NCBI RefSeq assembly: GCF_039544165.1
Contig: NZ_BAABLD010000005.1
Coordinates: 372,001 to 436,000 of the forward strand
Source of the DNA: Viridibacterium curvum
Lineage (GTDB): Bacteria > Pseudomonadota > Gammaproteobacteria > Burkholderiales > Rhodocyclaceae
Reading direction: 5' to 3'
Length of the DNA stretch: 64,000 nucleotides
In this document: positions 46,504 through 55,240 of the stretch, piece by piece
Position numbering within the stretch: the first letter of the stretch is position 1
Layout: every line of letters begins with the position of its first letter
The notes under the pieces: model-generated
The model's input: only the letters and a program-made list of their open reading frames with translations
Database searches by the model: none
Told to the model about the DNA's origin: nothing
Program-made: the position numbers and the translations under genes

Positions 46504-46533
46504 GGCCAAGCGGGGCAAATGCTCCGTTTGGCC
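46504..46533 (-). terminator. Hairpin after the OmpA-type lipoprotein gene
   Basis: GGCCAAGCGG and CCGTTTGGCC pair over ten bases with one G-T wobble, 16 bases past the stop of the gene at 46550. On the minus strand it is followed by TCTCTGCTTT, a weak T-rich tract. Confidence 0.6.
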
Positions 46534-46549
46534 CGGATCAGCAATGCGA

Positions 46550-47779
46550 TCAGAGCTTTGCGCAGTCGGTGAGACGAAACTCGACGCGCCGGTCGATGGC
46601 ATCCTGCAAGTCATCGGTGCCGGTACCGACGATGTTTTCGGTCCAACCGCGGCCAACGGCGCGCGAACGACGCTGGATCTGGGGGAAGTCCTTCTGCATG
46701 ATCCGCTGCACGGTTGTAGCGCGCTGCAGGGAAAGCTGGTCATTGAAGTTCGCGCTACCAGTCTTGCTGCTATGGCCAGCGATGATCAGACAGCCCTCGC
46801 TGCGTGCAAACAGCTTGGCAATCTGCCGCAGCCAGATGCTGTATTGGGCCCGCAGCTCGTTGTCGTTGACGAAATCGGTCGACGCGACGCCGAAGATCAG
46901 CTTGGTGCTGATGTTGTTGTTCTGGTAACCAATATTGACCAGCTGGCCGAAGGCGATTTCGGCCTCGTTGAGTTTGCCGAGGCGGCGATTGGTCTGATAG
47001 AGGCCTGCGTAGGTCTTCATGATCTGGCCGTCAGGGCGCAGCGATGCCGTCTTGTACATGCCCAGTGCCTGCTCCAGCTGGCCGGCTTCATAGGCCTTGT
47101 CGGCTTCGGTAATCAGCGATGCCGTCGGAAGTGAATTGAAGTACTCCGGATCGGCCTGATTGCCGGGCGCCATCTGTGCCGTCTCGATCTGGCCCGCGAC
47201 GCGTTTGTCTTTCAGGTACATCGGGCTGTCGGAATAGGACGCCGTCGGCGTGACGTCGATCTTTCTGTCAGCGATCCAGGCTTCCGAACTGGCAACGACC
47301 TTGCCCGATTTGCGCTCGACGGCCGCCAGCGCCAGCTTGTACATCTTGTGTTTGTCAGCCGCCTGCTCCGGATTGACCGTATAGAGGATGGCGCCGCTGA
47401 TGACGTAGCGCGCCGAATCATAGGTCTCGAGGCTCAGTGGCAGCACTGACCACTGACCCTCCGAGATGCGCGTGGCTTCTTCTGCAAGGATGCGTTCGAC
47501 GGCAAGACTCGACTGGTTGACCTCGGCCGTATTGGCGTCGACGACCGGATCCAGCATCAGTATGGTTTTGCCGCCCAGCCCGGCCATTCCGACAGCACGG
47601 CCGGTAATGCCCTCCTGGCGCTTGACCTGCGTGATCAGCGCGCTGGCTGCGGTGCGTACTGCGTCGTTGAAGCTTTGTGGAGCGGCGGTGGCTTTAGGTG
47701 CTGATTTGCACGCAGCCAGTTGCACGATGCACAGGGCGGCGAACAAGGCGCAGGACGCACGGAGGAATGACTTATTCAC
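46550..47779 (-). CDS. OmpA-family outer-membrane lipoprotein with helical-repeat middle
   Basis: 409 residues from a GTG. Lipobox LAAC (Cys24). The first domain (about 45-175, VERILAEEATRISEGQW, YDSARYVISGAILYTV) resembles curli/FlgO-type lipoprotein domains; the middle (about 225-290) looks TPR-like (AYEAGQLEQALGMYKTASL, AGLYQTNRRLGKLNEAEIA); the C-terminal OmpA domain (IIAGHSSKTGSANFNDQLSL, DAIDRRVEFRL) binds peptidoglycan. It may tether a surface structure to the cell wall. Start chosen at the GTG that opens the signal sequence. Confidence 0.78.
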   Translation of the reverse strand: MNKSFLRASCALFAALCIVQLAACKSAPKATAAPQSFNDAVRTAASALITQVKRQEGITGRAVGMAGLGGKTILMLDPVVDANTAEVNQSSLAVERILAEEATRISEGQWSVLPLSLETYDSARYVISGAILYTVNPEQAADKHKMYKLALAAVERKSGKVVASSEAWIADRKIDVTPTASYSDSPMYLKDKRVAGQIETAQMAPGNQADPEYFNSLPTASLITEADKAYEAGQLEQALGMYKTASLRPDGQIMKTYAGLYQTNRRLGKLNEAEIAFGQLVNIGYQNNNISTKLIFGVASTDFVNDNELRAQYSIWLRQIAKLFARSEGCLIIAGHSSKTGSANFNDQLSLQRATTVQRIMQKDFPQIQRRSRAVGRGWTENIVGTGTDDLQDAIDRRVEFRLTDCAKL

Positions 47780-47996
47780 TTTTGGACTCTCTTGTCTGAC
47801 CTGAGCCCTCATTGCGTCGTTTGCGCTGCCGGGACTCTTGTATGGCGAATGCATGAATGATCGGCCGAGTGTGCCAGCCAACTTCTGCAGCCTCTATTTT
47901 AGTCTTGGGACCGCCTGGTCAGTAAGTTCATGGACTTAGGGGCGGCTCCAGTCTTCGGAGCGTTGCTTCGCCAGGGGAAACGCGGTGGTCTTTGCG

Positions 47997-48539
47997 TCAG
48001 GCCTGTTGAAGTAAATGCATGGCCGCTCCAGCGCTGGCTGCGAGCAGTAGCCACCACAGCGGGTTGCGACGCGATGTGAAGCCTGCGATGGCACAGGCCC
48101 CGGCAATCGCCAGGTGTGAGGCGTCGATCGCGCTGACGCGGACCAATGCCGTACCGCTTCCCAGAACCAGCCCCGCCGATATCGGCGCCAGCGCGAACTC
48201 GATGGTACGGCGCCAGCGCGTACCGCTGAAGCGCTGCCAGAGGCGCCCGACCTGATACGACAGCAGTGCGGGTGGGGCACACATGCCCACCGTGCAGGCG
48301 AGAGCTCCGGTGAAGCCTGCCAGTTTCCAGCCGATCAGCGTGACGACAAGGACGTTCGGTCCCGGCGCCGCTTGTGCAATGGCGAACAACTGGGTGAAAT
48401 CAGCATCCGTCATCCAGTGCCCGGTGGCGACGATGTCCTGGTGTATCTCGGGCAGCAGTGCGTTGGCCCCACCTACCGCCATCAGGGAGTAGAGCGCGAA
48501 TTGCCACAACAGGGTTGTGGCGCCGGGGGAGTCGTTCAT
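47997..48539 (-). CDS. Chromate transporter, second half-size subunit
   Basis: 180 residues, five to six hydrophobic helices. FALYSLMAVGGANALLPEI and AIAQAAPGPNVLVVTLIGW are the CHR-family motifs (GG...P and Q-x-P-G-P). Half-size CHR proteins work as pairs in opposite orientation, exporting chromate or transporting a related anion. The ATG overlaps the stop of the partner gene by four bases (ATGA). Confidence 0.88.
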   Translation of the reverse strand: MNDSPGATTLLWQFALYSLMAVGGANALLPEIHQDIVATGHWMTDADFTQLFAIAQAAPGPNVLVVTLIGWKLAGFTGALACTVGMCAPPALLSYQVGRLWQRFSGTRWRRTIEFALAPISAGLVLGSGTALVRVSAIDASHLAIAGACAIAGFTSRRNPLWWLLLAASAGAAMHLLQQA

Positions 48540-49084
48540 GTCTTGCCCCGAGTAGCGTACCAGCCAACGCCTATGCCGATGGGGGCCAGCAGGAGCAGCA
48601 CGATGACCAGCGGCAGCTTGAGCCAGACCACGCCGGTCAGCCCCATCAGGGCAATCAGCAGCACTTCTGCGCGTCGCTTCAGGCGGCTCAGCAGGCGTAT
48701 CCCCGTCGCAAGCACAAGTCCGGCAGCACCAGCCGCAACGGCCTGCAGGATGGCTGTCAGCAGGGCAGAGTCTGCCCATCGCTCGTACAGCAGCGCCAGG
48801 CTCAGCACGATGAAGAACGGAGCGCCCAGCAAACCCAGCGATGCGAGTATTGCGCCGGTGGCGCCGTGGAAGCGCTGGCCAACAACCACGGCCACATTGC
48901 AGATGTTGGGTCCCGGCAGGCATTGGCCGAGTCCCAGCAGATCGGCGAATTCGTCTTCGGTGAGCCACTTCCGGTCGTCGACCAGCATGCTGCGCGCGTG
49001 CGGCAGGACACCGCCGAAACCCGCCAGCCCGCATTGCAGGAAGCCGGTGAACAGGGCGAGTTTGCTCGGGGAATGGGCTTGCAC
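48536..49084 (-). CDS. Chromate transporter, first half-size subunit
   Basis: 182 residues. LFTGFLQCGLAGFGGVLPHA and GLGQCLPGPNICNVAVVVGQ are the same CHR motifs as in its partner, so the two are homologous halves. Several hydrophobic helices. The split pair is the typical arrangement outside the large fused ChrA. Divergent from the photolyase gene, 181 bases away. Confidence 0.88.
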   Translation of the reverse strand: MQAHSPSKLALFTGFLQCGLAGFGGVLPHARSMLVDDRKWLTEDEFADLLGLGQCLPGPNICNVAVVVGQRFHGATGAILASLGLLGAPFFIVLSLALLYERWADSALLTAILQAVAAGAAGLVLATGIRLLSRLKRRAEVLLIALMGLTGVVWLKLPLVIVLLLLAPIGIGVGWYATRGKT

Positions 49085-49196
49085 TGGCGTCTCCAGCGGT
49101 CCGATGAAAAGGGCAGACGGAATGTACAGGGGATTACGGCGACCACGCTGTCTCCGCGGGAGGCTGCCCGCCCTTGCGGAACCGTGGATGTCTTGA

Positions 49197-49211
49197 TTTG
49201 TCTAGGACAAA
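49197..49211. promoter_or_regulatory. Perfect dyad upstream of the photolyase operon
   Basis: TTTGTC-TAG-GACAAA is an exact 15-base inverted repeat, 55 bases before the photolyase start and 113 bases from the divergent chromate gene. It has the size of an operator for a dimeric repressor; no regulator gene is adjacent. Confidence 0.45.
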
Positions 49212-49265
49212 GTGGTTCATTCTGAGCTGCATTCGTTTTACCTGTGTCCGCCTCCTTAATTCGCC

Positions 49266-50840
49266 ATGCCATCCACGCAGCTTCTCTGGTTCAAGCGTGA
49301 CCTGCGCCTGCAGGATCACGCCGCCTTGCATGCCGCCTGTGAAGCGCCTGCGTTGTTGCCAATCTTCTGTATCGAACCCTCGCTATGGCAGGCTGAGGAC
49401 GCTTCGCCACGCCAGTTCGCCTTTGTGCGCGAGGGTTTGCAGTCGCTGGACGCCGCTTTGCGCCTGCGCGGCTCGCGCCTGTGCGTGCTGCATGGTGAGG
49501 TGGTGGCCATGCTGGAACTGCTGTGGCAGCAATGTCGCTTTACGCAGCTGCTGAGTCATCAGGAGACGGGTAATGCGATCAGCTATGCGCGCGATCTGGC
49601 GGTGGCGGACTGGTGCCGTAGCCGTGGAGTGGTGTGGCAGGAATTCACGCAGGATGGTGTGGTTCGCCGTCTGCGGTCGCGCGATGGCTGGGCAGCGCGC
49701 TGGGCTGAGCGCATGGCGGGTGAGCCTCTGCCGCCGCCCGAAACCTTGCCGCCTTGGCCGCCGCTGGATCTGAGCCGCCTGCCGCGTCCGGAGGCCTGGT
49801 ACAGCGCATTCCTGCAGGCGGATCCATGCACGCGCCAACCGGGCGGGCGCGCTGCGGCAGAGGCTACGCTGGAGAGCTTTCTCGCCACGCGCAGTGAGCG
49901 CTATCGCGGCGGTATCTCTTCGCCCAATCTGGCGGAGCAGGCCTGCTCGCGCCTGTCGCCGCATCTGGCCTGGGGCTTGGTGTCGATGCGTGAGGTGGTG
50001 TCGGCCGTCCGTGCGCGCCGTGCGGTGCTGCAGACGATGCCCGAGGCGGGTCGCCCCCCGCGCATCCTGAGCGGGCTTGCGGCTTTCGAGGCGCGTCTGC
50101 ACTGGCATTGCCACTTCATGCAGAAGCTGGAGAGTGAGCCGGCCATCGAGCATCACAACATGCTGCGTAGCTTTGACGGTATGCGTGAAGAGGCTTTCAA
50201 TCGTGAGCATTTCGAGCGCTGGTGCGCGGGCGAGACGGGTTATCCCTTGATCGATGCCTGCATGCGCAAGCTGCAGGCCACGGGCTGGCTGAATTTCCGC
50301 ATGCGCGCCATGCTGGTCAGCTTCGCGGCTTTTCCGCTGTGGCTGCACTGGCGCGAGCCAGGTCTGCACCTGGCCCGGCTGTTTGTCGATTACGAGCCCG
50401 GCATTCACTGGTCGCAGATGCAGATGCAGTCCGGCACCACGGGCATCAACGCGCTGCGCATCTACAACCCGGTCAAGCAGGCGCGTGACCAGGACCCACA
50501 GGGCCGCTTTGTCCGTCACTGGCTGCCAGCCCTGGCGCAGGTGCCGGACGACTACATCTTCGAGCCCTGGTTGATGCCTGAGAGCCTGCAGGTGCGCGTG
50601 GGCTGTCGCATCGGGCGGGATTATCCGGCGCCCATCGTTGCGTTCGAGCAGGCCACGCGCGAAGCGAAAGCGCGTCTGGCCGAATACCGTCGGCTCGACG
50701 AGACGCACCAGGGCGCGCGTGCCGTACTCGAAAAACATGGCAGCCGCAAAAGTGGTCTGCGCCAGAGTGGGGCTGCTGCACGCGAGACGCGTCGCAAGCG
50801 ACGCAGTGCCGAGGATGGCGCGCAACTGGAGCTCCTATGA
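49266..50840 (+). CDS. phr: Deoxyribodipyrimidine photolyase (class I)
   Basis: 524 residues. The photolyase/cryptochrome N-terminal antenna domain (LLWFKRDLRLQDHAAL) and FAD-binding domain (RVSPHLAWG-like RLSPHLAWGLVSMREV, RFLSGL-like region, GETGYPLIDACMRKLQATGW, NFRMRAMLVSF, DYEPGIHWSQMQMQSGTTG) are complete. It repairs UV-induced cyclobutane dimers with blue light. The basic C-terminal tail (KHGSRKSGLRQSG) is slightly longer than in the E. coli enzyme. The stop overlaps the DUF2256 start (ATGA). Confidence 0.9.
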   Translation: MPSTQLLWFKRDLRLQDHAALHAACEAPALLPIFCIEPSLWQAEDASPRQFAFVREGLQSLDAALRLRGSRLCVLHGEVVAMLELLWQQCRFTQLLSHQETGNAISYARDLAVADWCRSRGVVWQEFTQDGVVRRLRSRDGWAARWAERMAGEPLPPPETLPPWPPLDLSRLPRPEAWYSAFLQADPCTRQPGGRAAAEATLESFLATRSERYRGGISSPNLAEQACSRLSPHLAWGLVSMREVVSAVRARRAVLQTMPEAGRPPRILSGLAAFEARLHWHCHFMQKLESEPAIEHHNMLRSFDGMREEAFNREHFERWCAGETGYPLIDACMRKLQATGWLNFRMRAMLVSFAAFPLWLHWREPGLHLARLFVDYEPGIHWSQMQMQSGTTGINALRIYNPVKQARDQDPQGRFVRHWLPALAQVPDDYIFEPWLMPESLQVRVGCRIGRDYPAPIVAFEQATREAKARLAEYRRLDETHQGARAVLEKHGSRKSGLRQSGAAARETRRKRRSAEDGAQLELL

Positions 50841-50998
50841 AACGCGCCTTCCATGGCAACAAACAATGCCTTCCCAGCAAACCCTGCGTGCATTGCGGCC
50901 GCAGCATGAGCTGGCGGCGAAGCTGGGCAAAAAACTGGGATGCAGTGAAGTACTGCTCCGAACGCTGCCGGCAGCAGGGCAGGGCTGCCCATGCGTAA
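50837..50998 (+). CDS. DUF2256 small zinc-finger-like protein
   Basis: 53 residues. CLPSKPCVHCGRSMSWRR and VKYCSERCRQQ contain the CxxC...CxxxC cysteine pattern of DUF2256, a small family almost always encoded next to photolyase/cryptochrome genes; its function is unknown. The ATG overlaps the photolyase stop by four bases and its end overlaps the following gene by eight. Confidence 0.9.
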   Translation: MKRAFHGNKQCLPSKPCVHCGRSMSWRRSWAKNWDAVKYCSERCRQQGRAAHA

Positions 50999-52523
50999 TC
51001 TGGTACTGATACTGGGCGATCAGCTGGCCCGGGATTCTGCCGCCCTGGATGGCTTCGACCCTGCGCAGGATCGTTTGCTGATGATCGAGGCAGCGGGCGA
51101 GGCGCAAGCGGTCTGGAGCCACAAGGCGCGCATAGCGCTGTTTCTCGCCGCCATGCGTCATCACGCGGCGTGGTTGCGCGCGCAGGGCTGGCCGTTGGAT
51201 TACCGCGCACTCGGTGAGCATGAACAGTCCGATCTCTCCGCTGTACTGGCGCAGGCCTTGCAGACCTATGCTCCGCGCGCCCTGGTGCTCGTCGAGCCCG
51301 GCGAGTGGCGCTTGCAGCAGGCGATTCTCGCTATTGCGCAGCAGGTCGGCGTCAGTGTGCAGATACGTGACGACACGCACTTCCTGATTTCACGACACGA
51401 ATTTGCTGATTGGGCCCGTGGTTATCGCCAGCTGCGCATGGAGTTCTTCTACCGTTTCATGCGCAAGCGGCTCGACATCCTGATGCGCGATGGCGAACCC
51501 GAGGGCGGGCGCTGGAATTTCGACGTCGAGAATCGCAAGGGTTTCGGTCGCGCGGGCCCGGGCTGGGTGCCGACGCACCAGGGCTTTGCGCCGGATGCGC
51601 TCACGCGAGAGGTCCTCGACGAGGTGCAAACGCGCTTTGCCGGGCATCCGGGTTCGCTCGCGAACTTCGACTGGCCCGTGACGCGTGAGGCAGCGGTCGC
51701 CGCGCTGCAGGATTTCGTAGACCATCGACTCGCGCACTTCGGCACCTGGCAGGACGCGATGTGGCGTGATGCACCCGTGCTGTATCACGCCCGCATCAGC
51801 GCAGCGATGAATCTCAAGCTGCTCTCGCCGCGTGAGGTCGTTGATGCGGTGTTGAGTGCCTGGCGACAGCACAGCTTGCCACTCGCGGGGGTCGAAGGAT
51901 TCGTACGCCAGGTGATCGGCTGGCGTGAGTTCATTCGTGGCATTTACTGGCTCGACATGCCCGGCTTGCGTGAGGCCAACCATTTCGGCCACAGCCGCGA
52001 GCTGCCGCGCTGGTACTGGACGGGTGAGACGCACATGCAGTGCATGCGCCAGGTGATCGGTCAGACGCTGGACTACGCCTATGCCCACCACATCCAGCGT
52101 CTGATGGTCACCGGCATGTTCGCCATGCTGGCCGAGATCAGGCCGCAAGCGGTGGAGGACTGGTATCTCGCCGTCTACGTTGATGCCGTCGAGTGGGTAG
52201 AGTTGCCCAACGTGGCTGGCATGGCGCTCTACGCCAATGGCGGACGCTTCACCAGCAAACCTTATGCAGCAAGTGGTGCCTACGTGGCGCGCATGAGCAA
52301 CTACTGCGAGGGGTGCCGCTACAAGCCGGATCAGCGCACCGGCGACAAGGCCTGCCCGCTGACCACGCTCTACTGGCACTTTCTCGATCGCCACGAGGCG
52401 GCATTGGCCGGGGAGCCTCGCACCGCACTGATGGTGAAGAATCTGGCGCGCATCCCGGCGACTGAGCGCGAGGCGATACGCACGCGCGCACAAGCCATGT
52501 TGGATGGTCTCGACGAACTCTGA
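50991..52523 (+). CDS. FeS-type bacterial cryptochrome/(6-4) photolyase
   Basis: 510 residues. MRNLVLILGDQL at the N-terminus, GWREFIRGIYW, LMVTGMFAMLAEI and the late cysteines YCEGCRYKPDQRTGDKACP are the marks of the FeS-BCP/CryPro group (PhrB), which carry a [4Fe-4S] cluster and repair (6-4) photoproducts. The four cysteines of the cluster lie at residues about 350-440 plus this cluster. Overlaps DUF2256 upstream by eight bases. A terminator of the opposite strand lies 20 bases downstream. Confidence 0.9.
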   Translation: MRNLVLILGDQLARDSAALDGFDPAQDRLLMIEAAGEAQAVWSHKARIALFLAAMRHHAAWLRAQGWPLDYRALGEHEQSDLSAVLAQALQTYAPRALVLVEPGEWRLQQAILAIAQQVGVSVQIRDDTHFLISRHEFADWARGYRQLRMEFFYRFMRKRLDILMRDGEPEGGRWNFDVENRKGFGRAGPGWVPTHQGFAPDALTREVLDEVQTRFAGHPGSLANFDWPVTREAAVAALQDFVDHRLAHFGTWQDAMWRDAPVLYHARISAAMNLKLLSPREVVDAVLSAWRQHSLPLAGVEGFVRQVIGWREFIRGIYWLDMPGLREANHFGHSRELPRWYWTGETHMQCMRQVIGQTLDYAYAHHIQRLMVTGMFAMLAEIRPQAVEDWYLAVYVDAVEWVELPNVAGMALYANGGRFTSKPYAASGAYVARMSNYCEGCRYKPDQRTGDKACPLTTLYWHFLDRHEAALAGEPRTALMVKNLARIPATEREAIRTRAQAMLDGLDEL

Positions 52524-52543
52524 CGGGCGCGAATTAACCGGCG

Positions 52544-52576
52544 CAAAAAAAGCCCGCCAACTTGCGCTGGCGGGCT
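52544..52576 (-). terminator. Intrinsic terminator of the mdh-acnB operon
   Basis: On the minus strand AGCCCGCCA and TGGCGGGCT form a nine-base-pair stem followed by seven T; 27 bases past the acnB stop. Confidence 0.9.
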
Positions 52577-52603
52577 GTTGGGTGACGCCTGCGAAGGGCT
52601 TGA

Positions 52604-55213
52604 TCAGACCTTCACTTCGTCTGCCACTTCCTTGTACTCGGCGATCTGGTCGAAGTTCATGTAGCGGTAGATCTTGCCTGCATCGGCGTTGATGACGCCC
52701 ATGTCGGCCTGATATTCCGCCACGGTCGGCAGGCGACCGAGCTTCGAGGCAATCGCCGCGACTTCGGCCGAGGACAGGAACACGTTGGTGTTCTTGCCCA
52801 GACGGTTCGGGAAGTTGCGCGTCGAGGTCGACACGACGGTCGCGCCTTCACGCACCTGCGCCTGGTTGCCCATGCACAGCGAGCAGCCGGGCATTTCGGT
52901 ACGCGCGCCCGCTGTGCCGAACACGCCGTAGTGGCCTTCCTTGGTCAGCTCGGAAGCATCCATCTTGGTCGGCGGAGCGACCCACAGCTTGACGGGGATG
53001 TCGCGCTTGCCTTCGAGCAGCTTGGAGGCGGCACGGAAGTGGCCGATGTTGGTCATGCAGGATCCGATGAAGACTTCGTCGATCGGCGTGTTCTGCACTT
53101 CCGACAGCACCTTGGCATCGTCCGGATCGTTCGGGCAGCAGAGGATGGGTTCCTTGATGTCAGCCAGGTCGATCTCGATGATGTGTGCGTAGTCGGCGTT
53201 TGCATCGGGTTCGAGCAGCTTGCCGTTGGCGATCCAGTCTTCCATTTTCTGGATGCGGCGTTCGAGCGTGCGCTTGTCGGCGTAGCCGTCGGCGATCATG
53301 TTCTTGAGCAGCACAATGTTGGAGCGCATGTACTCGACGATGGGCTCCTTGTTGAGGCGCACCGTGCAGCCAGCGGCCGAGCGCTCTGCCGAAGCGTCAG
53401 ACAGTTCGAAAGCCTGTTCGACCTTGAGGTCAGGCAGACCTTCGATTTCGAGGATGCGGCCCGAGAACTCGTTGATCTTGCCGGCCTTGGCGACGGTCAG
53501 CAGACCTTGCTTGATGCCGTACAGGGGGATGGCATGCACGAGGTCACGCAGCGTGACGCCGCGCTTCTGCGCTTCTTCCATCGAGCCCTTGAAGCGCACG
53601 AGCACCGATTCCGGCATGTCCAGCGGCATCACGCCGGTGGCCGCAGCAAAGGCGACCAGGCCCGAACCTGCCGGGAAGCTGATGCCGACCGGGAAGCGGG
53701 TGTGGCTGTCGCCACCGGTGCCGACGGTGTCGGGCAGCAGCATGCGGTTGAGCCAGGAGTGGATCACGCCGTCACCGGGGCGCAGCGAGATGCCGCCACG
53801 GTTCGAGATGAACTTGGGCAGTTCGCGGTGCGTCTTCACGTCGACGGGCTTCGGATACGCGGCGGTGTGGCAGAAGGATTGCATCACGAGGTCGGCCGAG
53901 AAGCCCAGGCAAGCCAAGTCCTTGAGCTCGTCGCGCGTCATCGGGCCGGTCGTGTCCTGCGAGCCGACCGAGGTCATCTTCGGTTCGCAGTAGGTGCCGG
54001 GGCGCATGCCCTTGCCTTCAGGCAGACCACAGGCGCGACCAACCATCTTCTGCGCCAGCGTGTAGCCCTTGCCGTTGTCGGCGGGGTTCTGCGGCAGGCG
54101 GAACAGGGTGGAGGCGGGCAGGCCGAGGAATTCACGTGCCTTGCCGGTCAGGCTGCGGCCGATGATGAGGTTGATGCGGCCGCCAGCGCGCACTTCGTCG
54201 AGCAGCACCAGGGTCTTGAGTTGCGATTCAGCAATCGTGGCGCCGCCCTTGGTGGCGGTGACCTTGCCAGTGGCATGGTCGACGCTCAGGACGATCTCGT
54301 CGCCCATGTCCATCTTGGCGACGTCGATTTCGATCGGCAGTGCGCCGGCATCTTCCTGCGTGTTGAAGAAGATCGGGGCAATCTTGCCGCCGAGGCAGAC
54401 GCCACCGAACTTCTTGTTCGGCACGTAGGGGATGTCTTCACCGGTCCACCACAACACGGAGTTCGTTGCGGACTTGCGCGAGGAACCGGTACCGACCACG
54501 TCGCCGACGTAGGCCACGAGGTTACCTTTCGCGGCGAGGTCCTGGATCATCTTGATCGGGCCGCGCTTGCCGTCCTCTTCCGGCGTGATGCCGGGGCGGG
54601 TGTTCTTGAGCATGGCGAGTGCATGCAGGGGGATGTCCGGACGGCTCCACGCATCGGGTGCTGGGGAAAGATCGTCGGTGTTGGTTTCGCCAGTCACCTT
54701 CAGCACGGTCAGCTTGATGCTGCCAGGGAATTCGGGGCGCGAGGTGAACCACTCGGCATCCGCCCAGCTCTGCACGACGGACTTGGCGGCGGCATTGCCG
54801 GCCTTGGCCTTCTCGGCGACGTCGTGGAAGTAGTCGAACATCAGCAGCGTCTTCTTCAGCGCAGCGGCGGCGATGGGGGCGAGCGCTGCGTCATCGAGCA
54901 GGTCGATGAGGGGCTTGACGTTGTAACCGCCAACCATGGTGCCGAGTAGCTCGGTCGCCTTCTCTTTCGAGATCAGCGTGACGCTGAGGTCGCCGTGGGC
55001 GACAGCGGCAAGGAACGACGCCTTGACCTTCGCGGCGTCATCCACGCCGGGTGGTACGCGATGGGTCAGCAGTTCGACGAGGAAGGCTTCTTCACCAGCG
55101 GGCGGATTCTTGATCAGCTCGATGAGTTCTGCGGTCTGCTTGGCGTCCAGCGCAAGGGGCGGGATACCGAGGGCGGCGCGTTCAGCGACGTGTTGGCGAT
55201 AGGCTACGAGCAC
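52604..55213 (-). CDS. acnB: Aconitate hydratase B
   Basis: 869 residues, the normal AcnB length. Citrate to isocitrate in the TCA cycle, using a [4Fe-4S] cluster. AYRQHVAERAALGIPPLAL opens the N-terminal HEAT-like domain; DTTGPMTRDELKDLACLGF, GGDSHTRFPVGISFPAGSG, IGSCMTNIGHFRAA and GCSLCMGNQAQV carry substrate and cluster ligands. GTG start with SD GGAGG. It is the last gene of mdh-lyase-acnB. Confidence 0.95.
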   Translation of the reverse strand: MLVAYRQHVAERAALGIPPLALDAKQTAELIELIKNPPAGEEAFLVELLTHRVPPGVDDAAKVKASFLAAVAHGDLSVTLISKEKATELLGTMVGGYNVKPLIDLLDDAALAPIAAAALKKTLLMFDYFHDVAEKAKAGNAAAKSVVQSWADAEWFTSRPEFPGSIKLTVLKVTGETNTDDLSPAPDAWSRPDIPLHALAMLKNTRPGITPEEDGKRGPIKMIQDLAAKGNLVAYVGDVVGTGSSRKSATNSVLWWTGEDIPYVPNKKFGGVCLGGKIAPIFFNTQEDAGALPIEIDVAKMDMGDEIVLSVDHATGKVTATKGGATIAESQLKTLVLLDEVRAGGRINLIIGRSLTGKAREFLGLPASTLFRLPQNPADNGKGYTLAQKMVGRACGLPEGKGMRPGTYCEPKMTSVGSQDTTGPMTRDELKDLACLGFSADLVMQSFCHTAAYPKPVDVKTHRELPKFISNRGGISLRPGDGVIHSWLNRMLLPDTVGTGGDSHTRFPVGISFPAGSGLVAFAAATGVMPLDMPESVLVRFKGSMEEAQKRGVTLRDLVHAIPLYGIKQGLLTVAKAGKINEFSGRILEIEGLPDLKVEQAFELSDASAERSAAGCTVRLNKEPIVEYMRSNIVLLKNMIADGYADKRTLERRIQKMEDWIANGKLLEPDANADYAHIIEIDLADIKEPILCCPNDPDDAKVLSEVQNTPIDEVFIGSCMTNIGHFRAASKLLEGKRDIPVKLWVAPPTKMDASELTKEGHYGVFGTAGARTEMPGCSLCMGNQAQVREGATVVSTSTRNFPNRLGKNTNVFLSSAEVAAIASKLGRLPTVAEYQADMGVINADAGKIYRYMNFDQIAEYKEVADEVKV

Positions 55214-55240
55214 GGTCTTTCCTCCAGCTTGGGGTATGTG

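Noticed and set aside
47850..47880. FliA-like sequence (GCCGATCA) upstream of the OmpA-type lipoprotein
   Set aside because: The -10 is close to GCCGATAA but no -35 with correct spacing could be found.
52931..54949. 672-codon plus-strand frame opposite acnB
   Set aside because: Antisense shadow of a high-GC gene; Val/Gly/Asp-rich with no homology signature.
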